Assembly: GCA_927407015.1 (NCBI GenBank)
Contig: CAKMJT010000013.1
Coordinates: 1 to 64,000, forward strand
DNA length: 64,000 nucleotides
Direction of reading: 5' to 3'
Source: an uncultured Proteiniphilum sp.
GTDB lineage: Bacteria > Bacteroidota > Bacteroidia > Bacteroidales > Dysgonomonadaceae
The notes beneath the pieces were generated by a model that was given only the letters and a program-made list of their open reading frames with translations, was not told the DNA's origin and did not search any database. The first letter of the stretch is position 1. The number at the start of each line of letters is the position of its first letter. Positions 44,888 to 50,727 of this stretch are shown one piece after another. Both the position numbers and the translations under genes were made by a program.

Positions 44888-45676
44888 ATGAATCAAAATA
44901 TTACAGCGATGACACAGATAACTTTTCATTCAATAATCAATACAGCACTATTAAAGGCAAATGACAGGGGTAACCTGAAAAGCTATATTATTAGACAGTC
45001 AAAAATAGCCGAAAGAGATGCTTTTTACACGTGGGATGATTTTTCAGCGGGATTAATAAAAGATGTAACGGAAAAAATGCAGGGATTAGAATTTGAATTT
45101 AATTTATGGAAAAAGTTCCTTAGTAATGAAATCAATAATATTGATTATAAAACATTCTCTATTCCATCTTCACCCAATAGCCCTACATGGCCCGAAATAA
45201 GAGAAAATCAAAAAATACAAAAAGAAAAGTATTTGAAAAAATGTAGTCAGGAGTTGGAAAGTGGTACGATAAACAACTTTAAGAATCATAGAAACGAATA
45301 TCGCAGACTTGAAATTATAATTGACGTTGTTAATGAAATCAATAACAAAAATAGCAATGTTGTAAGTGATGAACCCCAACGGAAACCCACCGCAAAGCAT
45401 CACGCCTTAGCGTACATACTTGATTGTGATGCGAACGGGCGCAACCGCTTAGAAGGACAAAAAAAGAGGTTAGAAGTAATTGGCAAAAAAAGAAGCGGGA
45501 AAAGTGGTAATACTTTTTATAAAGCTTGCAACGAATTACAGGGTATAGACATTAATTCAGGTCGCAAAATAAGTGCATGGTTGGGTGGTGATTGGGCAAA
45601 CATAAAAAGCATAATATTAGACCTTTCAGAAGATAGAAAAACGCTAATTGAATATTTTGAAAAGAAACAGTTATGA
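44888..45676 (+). CDS. Unknown protein of the integrated element (262 residues)
   Basis: Not recognised. It is a soluble, Lys- and Asn-rich protein without signal peptide or membrane segment. The middle (about 100-160) is strongly charged and predicted helical (EIRENQKIQKEKYLKKCSQEL). A separate C-terminal region (about 170-255) looks like a compact domain: KHHALAYILDCDANGRNRLEGQKKRLEVIGKKRSGKSGNTFYKA, then GRKISAWLGGDWANI. The gene begins 7 bp after the integrase stop and is thus in the integrase transcript. A second ATG seven codons in is an alternative start. It could be an accessory replication or regulatory factor, or cargo. Confidence 0.8.
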   Translation: MNQNITAMTQITFHSIINTALLKANDRGNLKSYIIRQSKIAERDAFYTWDDFSAGLIKDVTEKMQGLEFEFNLWKKFLSNEINNIDYKTFSIPSSPNSPTWPEIRENQKIQKEKYLKKCSQELESGTINNFKNHRNEYRRLEIIIDVVNEINNKNSNVVSDEPQRKPTAKHHALAYILDCDANGRNRLEGQKKRLEVIGKKRSGKSGNTFYKACNELQGIDINSGRKISAWLGGDWANIKSIILDLSEDRKTLIEYFEKKQL

Positions 45677-45677
45677 A

Positions 45678-45714
45678 GTAGGGGAAAAGTAGGGCAACGC
45701 CCCGTAGTGCCCCG
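45678..45714 (+). promoter_or_regulatory. GC-rich repeat cluster, candidate operator before the HTH-primase genes
   Basis: In otherwise AT-rich DNA this 37-base patch has GTAGGGG (45678) and GTAGGGC (45689) spaced 11, and GCCCCG twice (45699 and 45709) spaced 10. The two sets are inverted with respect to each other. Near-helical spacing next to a -7 box suggests a regulator binding site; a hairpin is the alternative reading. Confidence 0.45.
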
Positions 45715-45727
45715 AAAAACGCACCTT

Positions 45728-45735
45728 TAGATTTG
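45728..45735 (+). promoter_or_regulatory. Candidate -7 box for the HTH and primase-helicase genes
   Basis: TAGATTTG matches TAnnTTTG exactly, 27 bases before the HTH protein start at 45762 and just right of the GC-rich repeat cluster. Confidence 0.55.
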
Positions 45736-45761
45736 TGCATAAACTTAAAATAAAAAGTATT

Positions 45762-46076
45762 ATGCACAATTTTGTATTAAGCCCCATTGACCCCGAAAAG
45801 CTTATAGCAAGCATTTCCGAAACAGTAACGGCAAACATATTAAAAGCTGTTAGGGGTGAGTTAGCCACACCGCCCACGCAAGCAGAGGGTGTATTTAATG
45901 AGTACATACCGAAAACAGAGGTTAGAGGTACACTCGCAAGCAGTAGCACCCTTTGGAATTGGGAAAATTCGGGAAAACTTAAACTTTATGCTATTGGTGG
46001 AAAACGTTTTTATAAGCGCACCGATATTGAAGCGTTGTTTACTGAAGTAAAAAAGAAAGGAGCGTTAAATGAATAA
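45762..46076 (+). CDS. MerR/AlpA-like helix-turn-helix protein (excisionase candidate)
   Basis: A 104-residue protein. The N-terminal half is a short helix with a Pro-Thr linker. The C-terminal half shows the winged HTH_17 pattern of excisionases and AlpA regulators: YIPKTEVRGTLASSSTLWNWENSGKLKLYAIGGKRFYKRTDIEALF, i.e. a helix that chooses a site, then a GGKR-F wing and an aromatic-Asp-Ile end. In phage islands such proteins direct excision or switch on replication. A GTG start further upstream would lie inside the -7 box, so the ATG at 45762 is used. Its end overlaps the primase-helicase by 8 bp. Confidence 0.8.
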   Translation: MHNFVLSPIDPEKLIASISETVTANILKAVRGELATPPTQAEGVFNEYIPKTEVRGTLASSSTLWNWENSGKLKLYAIGGKRFYKRTDIEALFTEVKKKGALNE

Positions 46077-48558
46077 TCATATTAACGCCCCTTCAGTATC
46101 TTTAAACGGCAATTGTAAAGATAAGGGTAATTTATCTAATAACCAAACGGTTGTTCATGAATTTTCCTACTTCAAAGCACCAATAAAAAACACACACCCT
46201 TATAAGAACATCACACTTTCAGATGTGGCAAAGGTTATAAAAGACCCCTACTTTAAAAACGATACTGATAAATTAAGAAGTTTTTCAGACGTGGATAAGG
46301 CACGAAGCTATAAGGGTACTAAATTTGACTATGTTACTTTTTCCGGTACGTTCACCGAAAGAAAGAAAACGGCATTGGTTGAATATTCTTCATTAATTGC
46401 TTTGGACTTTGACCATGTAGAGGTTGAAAATATAAAGAATAAACTACTCAATCAAAAACAAGTTGATACGGTGCTTTTGTTTATTTCACCTTCAGGGGAT
46501 GGCATTAAATGGATTGTGCCGGCAACAACTAAAGATGAGCATGAGAAGGTGTTTAGAATGTATCAAAGGTATTGCAAAGATGCTTTTGATTTAGATGTTG
46601 ATGAATCGGGAAAGGATATAGCAAGGGCGTGTTTTATTCCACATGATGAGAATGTTGTTTTTAATGAAACCTTTGAGTTTAGGAAACTTGAGGGGTATTG
46701 GAACGAACCAACCAAAGGAACACACACACCACCGCCACCCAAAGGGCAAATAAGGCGTTTAGAAGCACTTTCACCCTTTGACGATTATAACATACGTGGC
46801 GATGTTATTTCATTGTTACAGTCGCACGGATGGACTATTGAGGGCGATAAAGGCGATGAGATTACATTAACAAGGGCGGGTAAAAAAAGCGGTGTTTCAG
46901 GTGGATACAGGAAACAGGATAAACTCTTTTATGTGTTTACTGATGCGACAGAATTTGAAGCTTCGCAAGCTTATAACCCCGCCCAGGTTTTTGCCGTGTT
47001 AGAATGTGGCAATGATATGAAGAAGGCAAGAACCCAGCTTTTAAATAATGGATATGGTGAGGAAAATTCATACTACCATGATAGCAATTTAGAGAGCGAT
47101 AAAGAGAAGGAAAGTTTTATTTTTTATACTGATGATTTTAAGATAAAACCCGCACGGATTGCGGAATATTTTAAACGGCACAACTTCATGAGAATTTCCG
47201 AAGAAGGAAACGACACAATCACAATTATCAAAAACGATAATAAGATTTTGAACCCCTTCAACTTCAAAACAGATACAATTTCATTCCTTAAAAATCACAT
47301 TAGACACCCCGACAATAGAACCGAAATAGAAAACCAATTAGTGGCTAAAGAGAATGATATTCTGAAAAGTTGGAAGCTATTAAAGGGTGAACCCTATAAC
47401 CTGAATAAGGACACAAAAGAAACGGTTTACATTCCCTTCAAAAATGGTGTAGCAAAGATTAAGAAAATCGGTATTGAATTGATTGACTATAAAAGTAGTG
47501 AGATAGGTTTTTTTATCGGTACAAAATCACAAGAACATACATTTATAAATTTTGACCCCGATAATAGAAGAATAGGACAATTTGAGCGGTTTATAATTTA
47601 TGCAATTGTAGGGAAAGAAAAAGATGTTCAGGAACTCACACAGAAGGAAACAAGCGATGTACGGGCGTTTTATTCAATGATAGGGTATTTGATAAGCAAC
47701 TACAAGAACCCCGCTAAAAACCCCGCTATAATACTTTCTGATGAGGGTGCAGACGATGAGAGAAGGAATGGCGGGCGTGGCAAATCTTTATTGGCAATTG
47801 CGCTTCAGACAGTCAGGGGATATAATAAACGTGGTGGTACTGAATTTGAGCCGGGATACAGACACGTATTTGCGGACTTGCAAAAATACCATGATGTTTA
47901 TATTATTGACGATGTGCCCGCTAATTTCAATTACGATGCACTTTATACGCAAATAACGGGCGATATAACAGCCGAAAGGAAAGGAACGCAAGCGGTTGTT
48001 ATACCCTTTCAGGATGCACCTAAATTTGTTATTACAACAAATTGGGCGGTTAGGTATGATAAGGATGCGACCTCAACAAATAGGCGTTTTATTGAGTATA
48101 AGTTTTCTGATTTTTGGAACACCAACAATAAACCCGATGACTATTTTAACAGCACATTTTTTTATGATTGGGATGCGACAGAGTGGCAATTGTTCTATGA
48201 GTTGCTAATTACATGTGTGATGTTGTATTTGTCAATAGGCGTTGAAGGAATTGAGTATTCCAAAGATGCAGATAACTTCAGGGCGTACTTTTCAAATGAT
48301 GTTTTATTAGATGAATTTGAGCGAATTTTTGAAGTGTTGGAATCAAACGGAAGGTTTAAAGCAATGGACTTTCTAAATGAGTATAAAAACGGTCCGTTAA
48401 GATGGGATGGAATTTTTCACCGTAACAATGTGAAGCGGTACATTGATACATACATAGATTATCATAAAAAAGAAATGGGATATAATAAGAGAGAGAAAAC
48501 ATGGTATTGTTTAAATGATGGGGGTGATGGGGATGATGCAAGTGATGTGCCGTTTTGA
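46069..48558 (+). CDS. Primase-helicase fusion (BT4734-like N-terminus and SF3-type helicase)
   Basis: An 829-residue replication protein. Residues about 25-210 match the BT4734/VirE-N type domain, with primase-like motifs D113-F-D115 (ALDFDHVE), S140-PSGDGIKW and DIARACFIPHD. A linker domain (about 235-330, LLQSHGWTIEGDKGDEI) follows. The C-terminal helicase (about 540-760) has Walker A NGGRGKS (K572), Walker B YIIDD (D614, D615), sensor TTNW (N658) and an Arg-rich STNRRF. It should recognise the adjacent iterons, open the origin and prime replication of the excised element. The primase histidine seen in archaeo-eukaryotic primases is Lys147 here, so priming activity is uncertain. It overlaps the HTH gene. 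Confidence 0.85.
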   Translation: MNNHINAPSVSLNGNCKDKGNLSNNQTVVHEFSYFKAPIKNTHPYKNITLSDVAKVIKDPYFKNDTDKLRSFSDVDKARSYKGTKFDYVTFSGTFTERKKTALVEYSSLIALDFDHVEVENIKNKLLNQKQVDTVLLFISPSGDGIKWIVPATTKDEHEKVFRMYQRYCKDAFDLDVDESGKDIARACFIPHDENVVFNETFEFRKLEGYWNEPTKGTHTPPPPKGQIRRLEALSPFDDYNIRGDVISLLQSHGWTIEGDKGDEITLTRAGKKSGVSGGYRKQDKLFYVFTDATEFEASQAYNPAQVFAVLECGNDMKKARTQLLNNGYGEENSYYHDSNLESDKEKESFIFYTDDFKIKPARIAEYFKRHNFMRISEEGNDTITIIKNDNKILNPFNFKTDTISFLKNHIRHPDNRTEIENQLVAKENDILKSWKLLKGEPYNLNKDTKETVYIPFKNGVAKIKKIGIELIDYKSSEIGFFIGTKSQEHTFINFDPDNRRIGQFERFIIYAIVGKEKDVQELTQKETSDVRAFYSMIGYLISNYKNPAKNPAIILSDEGADDERRNGGRGKSLLAIALQTVRGYNKRGGTEFEPGYRHVFADLQKYHDVYIIDDVPANFNYDALYTQITGDITAERKGTQAVVIPFQDAPKFVITTNWAVRYDKDATSTNRRFIEYKFSDFWNTNNKPDDYFNSTFFYDWDATEWQLFYELLITCVMLYLSIGVEGIEYSKDADNFRAYFSNDVLLDEFERIFEVLESNGRFKAMDFLNEYKNGPLRWDGIFHRNNVKRYIDTYIDYHKKEMGYNKREKTWYCLNDGGDGDDASDVPF

Positions 48559-48865
48559 TTGATAAGGTCGTAACCGTTACAACCGTGTTACAACCGATGT
48601 TACAACCTAAAGTGTTGATACTGAACGCCGTTACGACTGTTACAACCTATTTCAATTAACGCACATAAAGAATATAAATAGAGAAGTATAATAAAAAAAA
48701 ATAAAATAAATATGATATGCGTTTAGGTTGTAACGGTCGTAACGGAGTTGATACACAGATAGATAGGTTGTAACAGAGGTTGTACAAGGTCGTAACATGT
48801 TACAACCGATGCAAAAACTCACAAAGTTAGTAGATTGATAGATAAATAAAATAAAGATTACAGCA
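48559..48865 (+). other. Candidate replication origin: iterons flanking an AT-rich core
   Basis: Directly after the primase-helicase gene. GTTACAACC occurs exactly at 48576, 48587, 48599, 48639 and 48799, and its inverse GGTTGTAAC at 48726 and 48766. The one-mismatch form GGTCGTAAC occurs at 48566, 48735 and 48788. The sites form left and right clusters, mostly in opposite orientation, around about 73 bases (48648-48720) of nearly pure A/T, a good unwinding element. The same arrangement, iterons on both sides of an AT-rich stretch next to the initiator gene, is known for staphylococcal pathogenicity island origins. Spacing of 11-12 bases places the left sites on one face of the helix. Confidence 0.75.
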
Positions 48866-49228
48866 ATGAGAGAAAAAACTATATTCCACAGATTGGTTAA
48901 GGATGATGGCACAAATGCAAAGCTTACTGATATAATAGGTCGGTTTAAGCCGATTGCAGTATTCAAAACCGACAGGCAAAGTAACTATTATATTATCCTA
49001 TTCCATGATTTGGGTGAGCGTTCACCGATAAAGAGATTTGCCAAAGTGGGAGTAACGGCATTCAATAAGATGATTAAAGAGCGCAACCGTGAACGAATTT
49101 GGATTAATGCGAGGGATAGAACAACGGCAAAATACACGGGCGGTAAAACTTCAATTCCGGACACACAAAAATCAATAACAGTTGAATTTATTTACCCCGT
49201 GGGCGTGTGTTATAGTAACACGAAGTAA
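48866..49228 (+). CDS. Unknown small protein of the integrated element (120 residues)
   Basis: Not recognised. A soluble, mixed alpha/beta pattern: FHRLVKDDGTNAKLTDIIGRFKPIAVFK, then strand-rich SNYYIILFHDLGE, a helix with GVTAFNKMIKERNRER and a C-terminal strand SITVEFIYPVG. Net charge is positive. It is the first gene after the candidate origin, so it may be transcribed from the origin region or read through from the primase gene. No nuclease, toxin or capsid motif could be identified. Confidence 0.7.
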   Translation: MREKTIFHRLVKDDGTNAKLTDIIGRFKPIAVFKTDRQSNYYIILFHDLGERSPIKRFAKVGVTAFNKMIKERNRERIWINARDRTTAKYTGGKTSIPDTQKSITVEFIYPVGVCYSNTK

Positions 49229-49292
49229 CACAACGGATTATGATATAATATTGACAATCAAATAATTAATTTACATTTTAAATTTTGAAGTT

Positions 49293-49607
49293 ATGGCATT
49301 TACAGAAAACAGGGAATTAGCAAGTAGGGCGGGCAAGTTGGGTACTCGCAAGGGTGTAGGAAATAGGGTTACTAATGAAGTTAGAAAATCATTTCAGTTG
49401 TTAGTTGAAAAAAATTTGGAAAGGTTGCAAAATGATTTAGATGAACTTGAGCCAAAAGACAGGATTCGATTTATTCTCGAAATGGCTAAATTCATTTTAC
49501 CAACCTTACAGGCGGTAAGCGTGGATGACTTGAGAGAAAACGAAGCGCAAGGCTTTAATGTATTGACCATTAATTTAACAACAAACGGCAATGATGCAGA
49601 TAATTGA
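49293..49607 (+). CDS. Small terminase-like/phage-associated helical protein (104 residues)
   Basis: A 104-residue helical protein. The N-terminus has a basic Gly-Lys turn (AGKLGTRKGVGNRVTNEVRKSFQLLVEKNLERLQNDLDELEPKDRIRFILEMAKFILP). This pattern (G.rKG..N, then a helix ending in L.P..RI..I..m..ilP) recalls short proteins next to the large terminase in Bacteroidota phages and DUF5681-like sequences. If it is a small terminase subunit it could redirect helper-phage packaging to the element. Evidence is pattern-level only; a replication accessory or unrelated DNA-binding protein remains possible. Preceded by an AT-rich 64-base gap with TTG (49251) and TACATTTT (49272) as weak promoter boxes. 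Confidence 0.6.
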   Translation: MAFTENRELASRAGKLGTRKGVGNRVTNEVRKSFQLLVEKNLERLQNDLDELEPKDRIRFILEMAKFILPTLQAVSVDDLRENEAQGFNVLTINLTTNGNDADN

Positions 49608-49764
49608 AGTAATAGGAATGGCGTTTTTAGTCGCTTTTGCAACATCTTTTATTTACTATGGTATAAGTACCATACACAAAGAGATAAAGGCACACAGCGA
49701 AAATAAACGAATGATACAGGCAATAAAAGAGGTTACCAATCTTCTAAATAAATATAAGCTATGA
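49591..49764 (+). CDS. Small membrane protein of the integrated element (57 residues)
   Basis: A short gene wedged between two others: its ATG lies inside the end of the terS-like gene (17-base overlap) and its TGA overlaps the next ATG by 4 bases. It encodes one transmembrane helix (about 4-24: IIEVIGMAFLVAFATSFIYYG) followed by a charged amphipathic helix (IHKEIKAHSENKRMIQAIKEV). The double overlap and continuous spacing make it very likely translated. One membrane helix plus a short helix is seen in holin-like and phage accessory proteins, but no function is established. Confidence 0.65.
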   Translation: MMQIIEVIGMAFLVAFATSFIYYGISTIHKEIKAHSENKRMIQAIKEVTNLLNKYKL

Positions 49765-50177
49765 AGCAGACTGATAAACAAATTGAGATTAAAACACCAA
49801 TAGAATTACTTCAATTCTTTGATGTACATTTTGATGAGATGAGCGATGAAGATATTCAAAAAATATTAGATGAGGTGTTGGGCGGTATTTGGTTTGTGAG
49901 TTTCAGAACTGAAAAATACAAGCTATCTGAAGTTAAATTATTGGTTGGCGCTACACTTGCAGATAACTTCAGTAAGGAAAAATATCGTGTATTTATACGA
50001 CCGTTTGGCGCATTAGATGAGAAAATACTTGCCCCATTGAATAGACCCACCACCCCCCAGCAGGTGGAATTTCTAAAATGGGTGTGGAATCGTAAAACGG
50101 GCAATTGGTTTAAAAATTCTGATTACGAAGGTATAGAGTACCCCGCCCCCGTAAAAAAATATTTGGGCATGAAATGA
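49761..50177 (+). CDS. Unknown protein of the integrated element (138 residues)
   Basis: Not recognised. A soluble, acidic N-terminal half (IELLQFFDVHFDEMSDEDIQKILDEVLGGIWFVSFRTE) is followed by a beta-rich part (YRVFIRPFGALDEKI) and a Trp-rich end (FLKWVWNRKTGNWFKNSDYEG). Its start overlaps the stop of the small membrane protein (ATGA), so it is coupled to it. It is the last gene of the element, about 50 bases before the right arm-site repeat. Position at the end suggests a late or cargo role. Confidence 0.7.
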   Translation: MKQTDKQIEIKTPIELLQFFDVHFDEMSDEDIQKILDEVLGGIWFVSFRTEKYKLSEVKLLVGATLADNFSKEKYRVFIRPFGALDEKILAPLNRPTTPQQVEFLKWVWNRKTGNWFKNSDYEGIEYPAPVKKYLGMK

Positions 50178-50226
50178 CAACGATTTTAGCGGATTTTATG
50201 CGTAAATAAGGCTATAAGCGGGCTAA

Positions 50227-50247
50227 ATGTTCATTTTGCGTTCATTT
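50227..50247 (+). repeat. Right integrase arm-site repeat
   Basis: Two GTTCATTT sites at 50229 and 50240 spaced 11 bases; the block is 20/21 identical to 43578-43598 at the other end of the element and in the same orientation. This is a terminal direct repeat lying just inside the right end. Confidence 0.7.
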
Positions 50248-50256
50248 ATTTGCACT

Positions 50257-50296
50257 AAAAAAACGTATCATTCTTATTATTAGAGTGATACGTTTT
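50257..50296 (-). terminator. Hairpin terminator between the element and tRNA-Arg
   Basis: A 15-base stem (AAAACGTATCATTCT with AGAGTGATACGTTTT, one T-G pair) closes a 7-base loop. The A run at 50257-50263 gives a U run on the minus strand, so it can terminate the tRNA-Arg transcript; the T tract could also stop plus-strand transcription from the element. It belongs to the element side of the junction. Confidence 0.85.
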
Positions 50297-50300
50297 ATAT

Positions 50301-50377
50301 TGGTGACCCCGACAGGATTCAAACCTGTAACCTTCTGATCCGTAGTCAGATGCTCTATTCAGTTAAGCTACGGAGCC
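50301..50377 (-). tRNA. tRNA-Arg (anticodon ACG)
   Basis: A complete cloverleaf on the minus strand: acceptor GGCTCCG with CGGGGTC, D-stem GCTT/GAGC, anticodon stem TCTGA/TCAGA with loop CTACGGA (anticodon ACG at 50341-50343), T-arm ACAGG-TTTGAAT-CCTGT, discriminator A and an encoded CCA. The acceptor has two wobble pairs, one of them T4-G69, which lies within the sequence contributed by the integrated element. It serves as the element's attachment site. A consensus promoter lies upstream. Confidence 0.95.
50303..50315 (+). other. Candidate attR core within the tRNA 3' end
   Basis: GTGACCCCGACAG, spanning the discriminator, the 3' acceptor strand and the first bases of the T-stem of the tRNA, is repeated with one mismatch at 43437-43449. 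Insertion at this point rebuilds a working tRNA. Confidence 0.6.
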
Positions 50378-50391
50378 CTGTTTTGTAGGTG

Positions 50392-50422
50392 CAAAGATAC
50401 ATTATTCTTATCAAACCACAAA
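50392..50422 (-). promoter_or_regulatory. Promoter of tRNA-Arg
   Basis: On the minus strand TTTG (50422-50419), a 19-base spacer and TATCTTTG (50399-50392) match both Bacteroidetes boxes at normal spacing, 15 bases before the tRNA 5' end. Confidence 0.75.
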
Positions 50423-50558
50423 AATTCACTGTGTAAATTTTTTGTCAGAGACAGAAAAACAGCGGTGAATGCTGTTGAGGCAGGGATTTCAGGAAGGCCG
50501 CTGCCTTCTGATCACGAAAAAAACATGCTCAGGGAAGAAAGAAAATCGGCTAAAATAC

Positions 50559-50589
50559 TTTGTTAATAATCTGAATTATTGTAACTTTG
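50559..50589 (+). promoter_or_regulatory. Promoter of the rplM-rpsI-rpsB-tsf operon
   Basis: TTTG (50559-50562), a 19-base spacer and TAACTTTG (50582-50589). It leaves a leader of about 130 bases before the rplM start, long enough for autoregulation. Confidence 0.8.
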
Positions 50590-50727
50590 CAGTCCGATTA
50601 TTAGTTTTTATCAATTAAAAGTTTGATTTATAGCTTTTTATTTGCCTATTCTGTCCCTTAGCAAGACAAAACGGGAAGCAAGGAAAATCAACTTCACAAT
50701 TATTTACTAATTAAAAATTCAACAAAA

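Larger units (their letters stand above)
43437..50315. mobile_element. Integrated replicating island in tRNA-Arg (PICI-like phage satellite candidate)
   Basis: An AT-rich block of about 6.9 kb between recQ and the tRNA-Arg/ribosomal-protein region. Order: integrase, unknown 262-residue protein, HTH excisionase-like protein, primase-helicase, iteron origin, then four small genes, all on the plus strand. Its limits are an imperfect 12/13-base core repeat (43437-43449 and 50303-50315, the latter within the tRNA 3' end). Just inside the limits, both ends carry a 20/21-identical repeat with paired GTTCATTT arm sites. No relaxase, conjugation, capsid, tail or large terminase gene is present. The self-replication module with integrase and a terS-like late gene resembles phage-inducible chromosomal islands; a cryptic mobilizable element is the alternative. 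Confidence 0.75.
50378..50727. other. Divergent region between tRNA-Arg and rplM
   Basis: No gene is visible in these 350 bases. It contains the tRNA promoter (minus strand, 50392-50422), the rplM promoter (50559-50589) and about 138 bases of rplM leader (50590-50727). The leader's central part includes CCTATTCTGTCCCTTAGCAAGACAAAACGG-like sequence with GTCC/GGAAG complementarity but no structure I can name. Confidence 0.5.

Noticed and set aside
48566..48807. Iterons as a CRISPR or transposon end
   Set aside because: Nine-base units are too short and irregularly oriented for CRISPR, there is no cas gene or transposase, and the position next to a helicase fits an origin.
49293..50177. Small late genes as a toxin-antitoxin pair
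   Set aside because: No recognisable toxin fold or antitoxin DNA-binding motif, and there are three overlapping or coupled genes rather than a pair.
43437..50315. Element as a conjugative transposon or complete prophage
   Set aside because: No relaxase, coupling protein, Tra, capsid, portal, tail or large terminase gene is visible.
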